Shown here piece by piece: positions 8,083 to 15,973 of a DNA stretch of 64,000 nt (within the stretch, counting starts at the first letter, position 1; every line of letters starts with the position of its first letter). The notes under the pieces were generated by a model. That model did no database searches, was not told the origin of the DNA, and was given only the letters and a program-made list of their open reading frames with translations. Origin of the DNA: Halorubrum sp. CBA1229. GTDB taxonomy: Archaea; Halobacteriota; Halobacteria; Halobacteriales; Haloferacaceae. The position numbers and the translations under genes were made by a program. Location of the stretch: assembly GCF_003721435.2 (NCBI RefSeq), contig NZ_CP054586.1:124001-188000 (forward strand). The letters run 5' to 3'.

Positions 8083-8092
8083 AATGTATATA
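8083..8092 (+). promoter_or_regulatory. TATA box for the HMA chaperone / P1B-ATPase operon
   Basis: The AT-rich run ATGTATATAG lies about 28-37 bases upstream of the ATG at 8120, which fits an archaeal TATA element driving a leaderless or nearly leaderless transcript. It lies in the divergent region next to the regulator gene at 7922. Confidence 0.55.
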
Positions 8093-8119
8093 GCGGTCCG
8101 GGTGCTACGTAGAACTGTG

Positions 8120-8335
8120 ATGAACGAAACGACCCAACTCCGTGTGATGGACTTCGACTGCCCGACCTGCGCGAGCACCGTTGAACGCGCCCTCTCGAAC
8201 GTCGACGGCGTCCAGAATGTGAAAGTCCACTACACGACCGGCCGAGTCGAGATCGAGTACGACGACGACGTCGCTGACCCCGACGCCTTCGCACAGGCCA
8301 TCGAAAACCAGGGCTACACGCCCCAGCCCGCCTAG
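8120..8335 (+). CDS. HMA-domain metallochaperone
   Basis: 71 residues forming one heavy-metal-associated domain. The metal-binding loop reads DFDCPTCAST (CxxC), the helix VERALSNVDGVQNV and the strand GRVEIEYDDDV follow the ferredoxin-like HMA pattern. It would hand Cu(I) or another soft metal to the P1B ATPase encoded four bases downstream, which lacks its own N-terminal HMA domain. The ATG at 8120 is chosen because the domain starts there; an upstream ATG at 8084 overlaps the TATA box. Confidence 0.9.
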   Translation: MNETTQLRVMDFDCPTCASTVERALSNVDGVQNVKVHYTTGRVEIEYDDDVADPDAFAQAIENQGYTPQPA

Positions 8336-8339
8336 ACCA

Positions 8340-10259
8340 ATGAACGCACAAACGATCACACAGTACTACCGGAAGAACCGGAAAGCCATCGTCACGGCGT
8401 CCAGCGGCCTCCTCTACGGTGGCGGCTGGAGCCTCGGCCACTTCACCGGCTTCGATACAGCGAGTGCCGGTATTCTCATCCTCGCGGCGATCATCGGCGG
8501 CTACGACATCGCCAAAACCGCCTACTACGAGGTCACCAACCGAACGCTCGGCATCAAGACGCTCGTGACCTTGGCGGCCATTGGTGCCATCGTCATCGGC
8601 GAATACTGGGAAGCTGCCGCCGTCGTCTTCCTGTTCAGCCTCGGCAGCTACCTAGAAGGCCGGACGATGCGGAAGACCCGGACGGCCCTCCAGGAACTTC
8701 TGGAGATGACGCCCGACACGGCGACCGTCCGTCGCGACGGAGACCTCCAAGAAGTACCTGCCCGCGACGTCGAGGAGGGTGAAGTTGTCATCGTGAAACC
8801 GGGCGGAAAGATCCCGGTCGACGGGAGCGTCGTCGACGGCGAGAGTGCCGTCAATCAGGCCCCGGTCACCGGCGAGAGCGCGCCCGTTCACAAGACCGAC
8901 GGTGACGAAGTCTACGCGGGGACGGTCAACCAGGAAGGCGCACTGGAGGTCCAGACGACGGGTGCGGGCTCGGATACGACGCTCGAGCGCATCATCCGCC
9001 GCGTCGAGGAGGCCCAGGAGGCCCAGTCGCCCACGGAGAGTCTCATCGACCGGTTCGCGAAGTACTACACCCCAGCCGTCATCGTGCTCGCAATCGGCGC
9101 GTACGCAGTCACGCAGAACGCGATCCTGTCGCTCACCTTGCTGGTCATCGGCTGTCCGGGCGCGCTGGTCATCGGACCGCCGGTCAGCATCGTCTCGGCC
9201 ATCGGGAACGCCGCCCGGTCGGGAGTCCTGATGAAGGGTGGCGAACACCTCGAACGTGCCGGCAAGATCGACCTCGTTGCCTTCGACAAGACCGGCACCC
9301 TCACGAAGGGCGAGACCACCGTCGCCGACGTCGAGGGGTTTGGCGTCGACGACGACGAGGTAATCTCGCTCGCGGCGACTGCCGAGAAGAAAAGCGAACA
9401 CCACCTCGCCGACGCCATCGTCGACGCAGCACGCGACCGTCCGACCGCCGCAACCGATGGCGGAACTGCGGTCGCCCATTCCGATGCCGCGAGCGCCGAA
9501 CACCGGTCGGTTCCGGATCCGGATGACTTCGACGTGGTCGCCGGCAAGGGTGTCGTCGCCCATACGGACGGCCACGAGGTCGTCGTTGGGAACCGAGCGC
9601 TGCTCGACGACCGCAGCATCGACATCCCGGATTACATCGCCGAGTACGTCCGTGGCCGCGAGGAACGCGGTGAGACGGTCGTCCACGTCGTGCGAGACGG
9701 CAGCATCATCGGCGTGATCGCGATGCGCGACGAACTTCGAGAGGCCGCTCCTGGCGTCGTAGCGGCGCTTCAGGATGCCGGCATCGAGACGGTGATGCTC
9801 ACCGGCGACAACGAGCGGACGGCAAGTGCCGTCGCAGGGGAAGTGGGCATCGACGAGTACCGCGCCGAACTCCTCCCCGAGGACAAACAGACCGTCATCG
9901 AAGAATACCAGGCCGACGGCCACGTCGTTGCGATGGTCGGCGATGGCATCAACGACGCGCCATCGCTGGCGACCGCCGACGTCGGTATCGCGATGGGCGC
10001 TGCCGGCACGGACACCGCCATCGAGACGGCGGACATGGCGCTGATGGCCGACGACCTCGAACGCATCCCGTACGCGGTCACACTCAGTAAAGCGACGCGC
10101 TGGAACGTCCTCGAGAACGTCGGGCTCGCGGTGCTGACCGTGACCGTCCTGCTCGCTGGCGTGCTCACCAGTTACGTCACGCTCGCCGCCGGGATGCTCG
10201 TCCACGAAGCCAGCGTTCTCCTCGTCATCCTCAACGGGATGCGACTGCTCCGACACTAA
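8340..10259 (+). CDS. P1B-type heavy-metal ATPase with CPG metal-site motif
   Basis: 639 residues. All P-type hallmarks are present: TGES in the actuator domain (PVTGESAPVHK), phosphorylation site DKTGT with Asp near residue 316, the HP-type segment EHHLADAIV, and the GDGINDAPSLA hinge. The transmembrane metal-site motif is Cys272-Pro273-Gly274 (IGCPGALVIGPP), not the CPC, SPC or CPH of the main subgroups. There is no N-terminal HMA domain; a separate chaperone gene precedes it. It should export a soft or divalent cation across the membrane using ATP. Substrate is uncertain because of the unusual motif. Confidence 0.92.
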   Translation: MNAQTITQYYRKNRKAIVTASSGLLYGGGWSLGHFTGFDTASAGILILAAIIGGYDIAKTAYYEVTNRTLGIKTLVTLAAIGAIVIGEYWEAAAVVFLFSLGSYLEGRTMRKTRTALQELLEMTPDTATVRRDGDLQEVPARDVEEGEVVIVKPGGKIPVDGSVVDGESAVNQAPVTGESAPVHKTDGDEVYAGTVNQEGALEVQTTGAGSDTTLERIIRRVEEAQEAQSPTESLIDRFAKYYTPAVIVLAIGAYAVTQNAILSLTLLVIGCPGALVIGPPVSIVSAIGNAARSGVLMKGGEHLERAGKIDLVAFDKTGTLTKGETTVADVEGFGVDDDEVISLAATAEKKSEHHLADAIVDAARDRPTAATDGGTAVAHSDAASAEHRSVPDPDDFDVVAGKGVVAHTDGHEVVVGNRALLDDRSIDIPDYIAEYVRGREERGETVVHVVRDGSIIGVIAMRDELREAAPGVVAALQDAGIETVMLTGDNERTASAVAGEVGIDEYRAELLPEDKQTVIEEYQADGHVVAMVGDGINDAPSLATADVGIAMGAAGTDTAIETADMALMADDLERIPYAVTLSKATRWNVLENVGLAVLTVTVLLAGVLTSYVTLAAGMLVHEASVLLVILNGMRLLRH

Positions 10260-10271
10260 TCTCCACAACCA

Positions 10272-10925
10272 ATGACAACAAATTCACCTGCGACTGACGC
10301 GACGCACACTAGCACCGACTGGCAGGTCGACTACGACGCCGACCCGATCGAAATCCGCGACCCCGTCGCGGAGGCCCTCGGCGTCCTCACATCAGGCGAT
10401 CCGTTCGTCGTCACCTACACGGACGCGGTGAAAGAGGCCGGTCACTCCTGTCCGACTGCCTCGGGCGCCTACCGGATCGTCCAGCTCGGGCTCGATGCCC
10501 TGTATCCCGATGACTATCCAATCCGAAGCGAAATCGAAGTCCAGGCAGCCGGCCCGCGAGACGATGCTGCGTACGGCGTGATGGGGCGCATCATTTCGTA
10601 CGTGACTGGCGCGACCGACGACGACGGATTCAGCGGGCTCGCCGGTGGTCACGGGAGCCGTCGTGATCTCCTCGTCTTCGACGCGTTCGACCCGGGCACG
10701 CACGAACCGACGTTCCGGTTCCGGCGAACCGATACGGACGAGACTGTTGAAGTGACCTACCACGTCAGCGACGTTCCCGACGGCGGCCCCGCAATCGGGA
10801 ATCTCCAGCGGATTCTAGAGGGGTCCGCGAGCGAGGAGCAGCGGGCGGCATTCGCCGAGGCCTGGCACCGGCGCGTGCAGGTCGTCCTCAACGACGATTC
10901 GCTGTTCACCGTCGAAGCGGTGTGA
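10272..10925 (+). CDS. FmdE-like protein with GHSCPTA motif
   Basis: 217 residues. The segment AVKEAGHSCPTASGAYRIVQLGLDAL resembles the signature of FmdE-family proteins, in which the His/Cys pair can bind a metal; a further GGHGSRRDLL follows. No signal peptide or membrane helix, so cytoplasmic. It is encoded twelve bases after the P1B ATPase and probably shares its transcript, which suggests a role in handling the same metal or reporting on it. The function of FmdE relatives is poorly defined, and this assignment rests on motif resemblance. Confidence 0.6.
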   Translation: MTTNSPATDATHTSTDWQVDYDADPIEIRDPVAEALGVLTSGDPFVVTYTDAVKEAGHSCPTASGAYRIVQLGLDALYPDDYPIRSEIEVQAAGPRDDAAYGVMGRIISYVTGATDDDGFSGLAGGHGSRRDLLVFDAFDPGTHEPTFRFRRTDTDETVEVTYHVSDVPDGGPAIGNLQRILEGSASEEQRAAFAEAWHRRVQVVLNDDSLFTVEAV

Positions 10926-10971
10926 ACACGACAGTGCAGCCCTCGTACGCTATATGAATTCACTGCGGTAT

Positions 10972-11077
10972 ACTGTCGATATCTTCGAGCGCCTCGATAG
11001 CAACGTCTCCTAACTCTCCAGCCTGATATGAGAATACCGCTCTCGCACCATCTCATCGAAATTATCTACGCTACTGA
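10972..11077 (-). pseudogene. Remnant of a tyrosine-integrase C-terminus, frameshifted
   Basis: On the minus strand the DNA encodes VDNFDEMVRERYSHI and then, after a shift of frame caused by one missing base, AGELGDVAIEALEDIDS. This matches the end of the intact integrase at 14665-15927 (LDNSEEMVRERYSHIEAGELGDV), including the catalytic tyrosine of RYSHI. Nothing upstream of this tail is present, so it is a decayed fragment. It abuts the start of a SUI1-like gene on the other strand and marks an older integration event. Confidence 0.8.
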
Positions 11078-11124
11078 TTCGATGGGGCAATCCGCTCGCT
11101 GATCTCGATCGGGCGACAGAACAG

Positions 11125-11337
11125 GTGACTGTCCGAACGGAAGAACGCCGGTATGGAAAGAAAATGGTCGTCGTCGAGGGGTTCGAAGGTGGCACCGATC
11201 TCGACTCACTCGCCTCAGAACTGAAATCTACACTTGGAACTGGTGGCACCGTCAAAGAAGGGCACATCGAACTCCAGGGCGATCACGAGGAACGCGTCCG
11301 CGAACTTCTCAAAGCAAACGGATACTCCGTCAGATAA
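11125..11337 (+). CDS. Translation initiation factor eIF1/SUI1-like protein
   Basis: About 70 residues with the SUI1 signature: RRYGKKMVVVEGFEGGTDLDSLASEL, then GTGGTVKEGHIELQGDHEERV. SUI1/eIF1 binds the small ribosomal subunit and helps start-codon selection; extra copies on haloarchaeal plasmids have unclear roles. The start is doubtful: in the same frame, coding-like sequence (GNPLADLDRATEQV) extends upstream to about 11083 but lacks an ATG, while an ATG at 11081 sits one base out of frame. Either GTG 11125 is used or the true start was lost by a one-base insertion when the adjacent integrase fragment was left behind. Confidence 0.75.
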   Translation: MTVRTEERRYGKKMVVVEGFEGGTDLDSLASELKSTLGTGGTVKEGHIELQGDHEERVRELLKANGYSVR

Positions 11338-11425
11338 AACAGTACGATTCTTCATATCCTGTAGAACACTCCACTGGTTCCGTCGTTACCGACAGCATCA
11401 ACTAAACGATTTGGTAGAGGAGCAC

Positions 11426-11866
11426 TCACAGCGTTCGGGGGTCCGGCTCAACGATCGTAGCAAAGGCGACGTTCTGTTGCACCTGTTCGATCTCAACGGT
11501 CGGTTCGTCACCGGGCTGCCCCTCCGGAACGATCACGACGTAACCGCGGTCAACCTTCGCGATGCCGTCGCCCTGGTCACCAATCGTCTCAATCGTCACC
11601 TCCCGAATCTCACCCTCTTCAACAGGCGGCTCGGGGGGTCCCTGCTCCTGAGTGGTCGGGGAGGTCTCAGACGATCTGTCCGCGGACGGTGTATCGGATA
11701 GCGCCGTTGTATGCCCGGTTTCGAGAACAGCGATTCGATACGTTTCACCGGGTTGAATAGCGTCGTGACGTACCTCACTCGCTGGAACCTCGAATGTGCA
11801 GCTTCCGTCCTCGGACTCAATAGTCGCAGTAAATACCGAGCGAAGTGTATCAGGGATGTCGACCAT
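11426..11866 (-). CDS. TRAM-domain protein
   Basis: 146 residues. An N-terminal region (EDGSCTFEVPASEVRHDAIQPGETYRIAV) typical of haloarchaeal TRAM proteins is followed by a low-complexity linker and a C-terminal TRAM domain (IREVTIETIGDQGDGIAKVDRGYVVIV, ending QQNVAFATIV). TRAM is a small OB-like RNA-binding beta barrel found in tRNA-modifying enzymes and in stand-alone archaeal RNA chaperones. The start at the ATG 11866 is chosen because the family normally begins here; an upstream frame would overlap the preceding gene. Its neighbour is the SUI1-like gene, also translation-linked. Confidence 0.85.
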   Translation of the reverse strand: MVDIPDTLRSVFTATIESEDGSCTFEVPASEVRHDAIQPGETYRIAVLETGHTTALSDTPSADRSSETSPTTQEQGPPEPPVEEGEIREVTIETIGDQGDGIAKVDRGYVVIVPEGQPGDEPTVEIEQVQQNVAFATIVEPDPRTL

Positions 11867-11912
11867 CACGAGAAGATTCAGTATCCGACGCAAATAGTCG
11901 TTCCTCACGCCG

Positions 11913-12488
11913 TCAGTCCGGCGCGTAAGCATCCTCAATATAGTCACGAAGGTCATCGGGCGTCGTCCACGTGTACGCACGATCCACCCGCTCCATCGAG
12001 AGGAGATAGTGTGCGAACATCCCGTCGTAGGCCGCGTACTGTTCCTCCTCAGTCTCGTACGTTCGATAGAAGGCTCGCGTTCGCTCCCGATAGGTCGGCT
12101 GATCGATGTAGCCCGCTTCCCACGCGTGTCCGCCCTGGGAGTGTTCGTACACCCCGACGATATGATCCGCGTAGCTGACCAACAGCTTGAATTTCGACGT
12201 GAAGAACTCCGAGATGTCCAGAATATCGTCCATCAGGAATGCGTCGACACCATCATCGGAGTTTGAGGCTGCGGCATCGCTCGCAAGTTGGTCGCGAACA
12301 GCCTCCAATCGTGGTCGCTCCTCCTCACCGTAGGAACCGAGAACGAAGTAGGACGTGTTGTTGATGAATCGTCCGAGGTCCTCGTGCATCGCGGTCTGGA
12401 TCGCCTCGACCCGTTCGGGTGTGAGCGTCTCGCCCGGCTGGTCACCCAATTTGTCGATGACGGGACGGGTAGCGTCGTCGTTGGTCAT
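11913..12488 (-). CDS. Conserved-looking haloarchaeal protein of unknown function
   Basis: 191 residues, acidic, no signal peptide or membrane helix. The middle shows an alternating strand-helix pattern (SYFVLGSYGEE, RLEAVRDQLASD, DAFLMDDI, FKLLVSYADHIVGVYEHSQGGHAWEAGYI) that could be a Rossmann-like domain; the GGHAWEAG segment looks like a conserved site. I do not recognise the family. It is divergent from a winged-helix regulator at 12621, which may control it. Confidence 0.65.
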   Translation of the reverse strand: MTNDDATRPVIDKLGDQPGETLTPERVEAIQTAMHEDLGRFINNTSYFVLGSYGEEERPRLEAVRDQLASDAAASNSDDGVDAFLMDDILDISEFFTSKFKLLVSYADHIVGVYEHSQGGHAWEAGYIDQPTYRERTRAFYRTYETEEEQYAAYDGMFAHYLLSMERVDRAYTWTTPDDLRDYIEDAYAPD

Positions 12489-12620
12489 ACTGGGTAGGAT
12501 TCACTACCGCCACCTAACGGTACGGAAATACGACCGGAAGTGGAATGCCCCGGCACTCTGGGTACCACTTCGAGTTTCACCGAAATGGTTATCTGACCAG
12601 GGGACAAACACTGAGACACA

Positions 12621-13052
12621 ATGTCCCGGCCTGACGCCACCCCGCTCACGCCAGCCGAGAACGCGGCCGGCCTCGATCCGATCGCAGCGTTGAGTGCCCT
12701 CGACGACACGACCCGCGCGAATATCATCGGGACGATTGTCGGTCATCCGAAAGGCGCGCCCTCGAAGAAAGAACTCGAATACTACAACCCGAGCGTCGCC
12801 GCGTCGACGCTCACCGACCACCTCATTCGGCTGGAGGAGGTGGGGCTGATCAAGGCCATCGAGCGAGATCGTGAGGGGCTCGAGCGGGGCCAGCCATACC
12901 GGTTCTTTCAGCTCACCAATGCCGCCCGCGAGCTGTTCGACCGGAACAACCTCTTCGAGCCCGATGCGTACCGAGAGCTATTCGCCGAAGTCGAGAAAAC
13001 GGACGAAATCAAGACCGCCGAAGACGTCGACCGTCCAGATGAACGGAACTGA
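12621..13052 (+). CDS. Winged-helix transcriptional regulator
   Basis: 143 residues. ArsR-like winged helix: LSALDDTTRANIIGTIVGH, a helix-turn-helix with AASTLTDHLIRLEEVGLIKAI, and a wing RGQPYRFFQLT. The helix-turn-helix binds DNA; no cysteine-based metal site is visible. Divergent from the unknown gene at 12488, with the 130-base gap between them likely holding both promoters. The ATG at 12621 follows GAGACACA and fits a leaderless start. Confidence 0.78.
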   Translation: MSRPDATPLTPAENAAGLDPIAALSALDDTTRANIIGTIVGHPKGAPSKKELEYYNPSVAASTLTDHLIRLEEVGLIKAIERDREGLERGQPYRFFQLTNAARELFDRNNLFEPDAYRELFAEVEKTDEIKTAEDVDRPDERN

Positions 13053-13682
13053 AATAGACCGCGGAGCGTGCGTTTTGCTGAACGGAGAGCTCGACATTCG
13101 AGATATTCTGGAAATGTAACCAGCGCAAAGCCCACAATGGAGATCAGTCTCGATTTCGATTCAGAACAGATGAATCGTAACAGAAGGCACGCATCAATTC
13201 CATCCTCCGAGGCTGTGAACTTCACGGCGCGGGATTTAGTATAGCGATATACGATATACATTCTACTGTATTACGGATTTCCGGTACTAAGAGACTCCAG
13301 ACCCCAGAATTCTCCCGATGGATCGAATACAACAAGTGGTCCTGATTATGCTCGTAATCACGACCACTTTGAAGTACCCCGACGCCGTCGGTGAAGCACG
13401 AATGCTGCAACCGCCTCACGACGGCGCTTCCCTCGGGGTAGAGCCGCCAAGACCGAGGTTCGGGATTTGTCTGGGTCTCCTCAGCTGAGGCCAACTATTC
13501 AGTCGCGGGGGGCTCGTCTTCACGGCGTCTCCGCAGCCGACGAGATGGATGACGGATTCGCTGCTGAGGATGTCGATCTATGGATGGAAGCCGCAGTCGA
13601 TCCCATCGGCTCAGAGCCCGATTCCAGCACTGAGGAGACGTGAGTCCAGATATACGTGAATGGAGTCGTCGTCGCCGTAATC
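13053..13682. other. Gap with degraded sequence, no clear gene
   Basis: No supported coding region. The stretch GTGAACTTCACGGCGCGGGA near 13214-13233 and the hairpin-forming pair CGCCGTC / GACGGCG (about 13381-13424) resemble ends of haloarchaeal IS200/IS605-type elements as I remember them, so the region could be transposon debris. A 32-codon frame at 13550-13643 looks like a detached protein tail. None of this is strong enough to call as a separate feature. Confidence 0.35.
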
Positions 13683-13716
13683 GTTCCCATGTGTTCACAC
13701 ATAGGGGAACAATTTA
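13683..13716 (+). promoter_or_regulatory. Candidate operator and TATA box for the toxin-antitoxin/integrase operon
   Basis: An imperfect dyad (GTTCCCATGTG against the complement of CACATAGGGGAAC, 13683-13710) is followed at once by TTTATTTA (13709-13716), 27 bases before the ATG at 13743. That is the normal distance for an archaeal TATA box with a leaderless mRNA. A dyad abutting the TATA box is the expected place for autorepression by an antitoxin. Confidence 0.5.
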
Positions 13717-13742
13717 TTTAGCAGGCCCGTTTATATTACGCC

Positions 13743-14054
13743 ATGAGCCAAGAATCGCTCGACGATACGATCAAATTCCGCGCTGGTCCGCTCAAAGAGG
13801 CCGCGACCGAACTCGATTCCGTCCATCTGGGTGGCATCAACATCAGCGAACTCGCACGCGAGGGGCTCACCCAGATGCTTCGGCGAACGATGACGGACGA
13901 GGATAAGATCGCGATTTACGAACGCTATTCGGCGGGCGACCTTTCGGAGGACGCCGCTCGCGTGCTCCTCGGTGAGGAGTTCGATCTGCTTCAAGAGGAC
14001 ATCGAGGCCTTCCGTGAAGCTACTGCGGACGACACAAGCGACTATCTCGTCTGA
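13743..14054 (+). CDS. Antitoxin-like DNA-binding protein
   Basis: 103 residues. The N-terminal half (IKFRAGPLKEAATELDSV ... INISELAREGLTQML) resembles a ribbon-helix-helix protein; the C-terminal half (IYERYSAGDLSEDAARVLLGEEFDLLQEDIEAF) resembles UPF0175-type antitoxins, which carry such a helix-turn-helix. It ends exactly where the PIN-like gene begins, an arrangement typical of toxin-antitoxin pairs, and probably represses its own promoter through the dyad upstream. Confidence 0.7.
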   Translation: MSQESLDDTIKFRAGPLKEAATELDSVHLGGINISELAREGLTQMLRRTMTDEDKIAIYERYSAGDLSEDAARVLLGEEFDLLQEDIEAFREATADDTSDYLV

Positions 14055-14660
14055 ATGGCCAGCGACGACACACGGTATCCGATCCTTGTCGATACGGACG
14101 CGCTGATCGCTGTCGCGAACAGTTCCTTGTGGCCCGAGATTACCGAACACATCGGCCTCACAACGACGAACGTCTGCAAACAGGAACTGGAGCACCACGT
14201 CGAGAACACGCGTGAGACAGCGCCGGAGGGAAGCCGCCCGTACCGGCTTCATCACGGGAGCCGTGCCGCGCTCGATGCAATTGAGGACACCGAGACGTCG
14301 CTTACCCTGGTGACGAGCGTGCCCCGACCTCACGGAGCAGACGCCGGCGAGGAATCGCTCCGACAAGAAGTGGGACAGAACCCGGCGGCTGTCGACTACG
14401 TCATCATGATGGATGCAGCCGGTCGCCGTTCGATTCGTCGCCTCGTCGACGATCAGAACGAAGAGATCCGTGTCGTGGCACCGCCATTTCTGTTCTACAT
14501 CCTCTACGACAACGATCTGATTTCGCGTCGTGAGTTCTGCGAAGCGTGCGGAGAGCTGTTAGAACGTGAGAGCTGGACCGGATACAACGCCGTGAAGGCT
14601 GCGTGGGAGGGGATTCCGATTGACTGCAGTGATATTCTGGATGACCACCTCCTCCCGTGA
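14055..14660 (+). CDS. PIN-like putative toxin
   Basis: 201 residues. The first strand ILVDTDALIAVAN carries an acidic pair like PIN nucleases; CKQELEHHVE supplies a second acidic site, and AVDYVIMMDAAGRRSIRRLV may supply the third. PIN toxins are metal-dependent RNases held inactive by their antitoxin. It abuts the antitoxin-like gene without a gap, and the integrase gene starts five bases downstream, so the three genes probably form one transcript. Overall similarity to classic VapC is weak, hence putative. Confidence 0.6.
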   Translation: MASDDTRYPILVDTDALIAVANSSLWPEITEHIGLTTTNVCKQELEHHVENTRETAPEGSRPYRLHHGSRAALDAIEDTETSLTLVTSVPRPHGADAGEESLRQEVGQNPAAVDYVIMMDAAGRRSIRRLVDDQNEEIRVVAPPFLFYILYDNDLISRREFCEACGELLERESWTGYNAVKAAWEGIPIDCSDILDDHLLP

Positions 14661-14664
14661 CAAC

Positions 14665-15927
14665 ATGACTCAGAACACCTCATCGACACGCGATGGTTCG
14701 ACACCGTTCGCGAGTTCCTTCGAGCGGTACCTCCAAGACAAGGGGAAAGGCCGCGGGGGCGACGGCGGGAACTACCGACGGAACGCCGCTCGCGAACTCG
14801 AGCGGTTCGCCGAGTGGGCCGCCGGCGATCGGAGTAACGACGACTGGACCGGGATCGTCCCCGATGCCGTCGACCGCGAGCCGACCTTCGACGATCTCGA
14901 CGAACGCGTGTTCCGGGAGTACGCCCGACATCTCGATGGGGATCGGGGACTCAAGCAGAACACGGTACAAACCTATTACCGCTATATCTCTGCGTGGTGC
15001 GGGTGGTGCGTCAACGAGGGCTATCTCGAAGCGCATTACGCACAGCGGGCGAGTGCGATGGCGCCACTCCCCGAGGACGACGGCCGCAAACCCGGCGATC
15101 AGCAGGCCTGGACATCTGAACAGCGCCACGCTCTCACCCGCTACGTCGACGAACAGGCCCGCGACGCTGTTGAGGCGTACACGACACTCCCGGAGGATAC
15201 TGCCCCGCTCGACAAGCAGCGAGCCCGCTACGCGGCGCTGAAGGCGGCTCGTGACCGGGCGCTGGTGTTCGTCCTCGCATACACTGCCGTCCGCGTCGGC
15301 GAACTCCTCCGGGACCCGAACGACCCGCGCCGGCACGGCGTCCGCTGGGAGGACCTCTCCCTTGACGACGGGAGTATGGACGTCTACCGGAAGAAACAGC
15401 AGTGGGACGCCGCGAGTCTCCCCGACCCAGTGATCTCACCGCTGCGGAGCTACCGCCAGCTGATGGACCCGCCGACGGACCGGTGGCCAGTCTTTCCGAC
15501 GTTCGACCAACGAACGCTTGCGGGACTCGTGGAGGATGAACTGGCCGACCGCGGGAAACGACCGGAAGCAATCGCCGAGCAACGTGAGGCGTACGCTCGC
15601 GACCTCCTCCTAGCGCTTGATGAGGATATTCGGCCGCCGTCGATCACGACGGACGGCGCACGATCGATTCTCCAACGGCTCTCGGAGGCCGCAGAGATCG
15701 ACATCGCCCATCCAAAACACGATTACCTCGCTCCGCACGGCGGTCGTCGAGGGATGGGAGAGGTGCTTGTCCGCGCCTTCGGCTACACGGTCGCAGCCCG
15801 GTATCTCGATAACTCGGAGGAGATGGTTCGGGAGCGATACTCGCATATTGAGGCCGGCGAACTCGGGGATGTAGCGACAGAAGCACTCTCAGAGGTCGAC
15901 GACCTGGTAAATGACAGCCACGAATAG
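14665..15927 (+). CDS. Tyrosine recombinase/integrase
   Basis: 420 residues. An N-terminal SAM-like core-binding domain (FERYLQDKGKG ... TVQTYYRYISAWCGWCVNEGY) is followed by the catalytic domain with Arg210 (TAVRVGELLRD), His358-Gly-Gly-Arg361-Arg (PHGGRRGMGE) and the nucleophile Tyr392 (VRERYSHIEAGE). It breaks and rejoins DNA at attachment sites to integrate or excise a mobile element. The ATG at 14665 lies five bases after the PIN-like gene. A broken copy of its C-terminus is at 10972-11077. No att site was identified. Confidence 0.9.
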   Translation: MTQNTSSTRDGSTPFASSFERYLQDKGKGRGGDGGNYRRNAARELERFAEWAAGDRSNDDWTGIVPDAVDREPTFDDLDERVFREYARHLDGDRGLKQNTVQTYYRYISAWCGWCVNEGYLEAHYAQRASAMAPLPEDDGRKPGDQQAWTSEQRHALTRYVDEQARDAVEAYTTLPEDTAPLDKQRARYAALKAARDRALVFVLAYTAVRVGELLRDPNDPRRHGVRWEDLSLDDGSMDVYRKKQQWDAASLPDPVISPLRSYRQLMDPPTDRWPVFPTFDQRTLAGLVEDELADRGKRPEAIAEQREAYARDLLLALDEDIRPPSITTDGARSILQRLSEAAEIDIAHPKHDYLAPHGGRRGMGEVLVRAFGYTVAARYLDNSEEMVRERYSHIEAGELGDVATEALSEVDDLVNDSHE

Positions 15928-15973
15928 CCGACGGAGCAAGGTTGTCGGCTGTCACAGTACGGGGACGCTGGCT

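Noticed and set aside
8652..10268. A 538-codon open frame on the minus strand
   Set aside because: It lies wholly opposite the P1B ATPase, whose catalytic motifs are all intact. Long antisense frames are expected in GC-rich DNA.
13190..13440. Possible right end of an IS200/IS605-type element
   Set aside because: Hairpin-like pieces and a familiar-looking GC-rich motif are present, but no transposase or TnpB remnant could be read on either strand.
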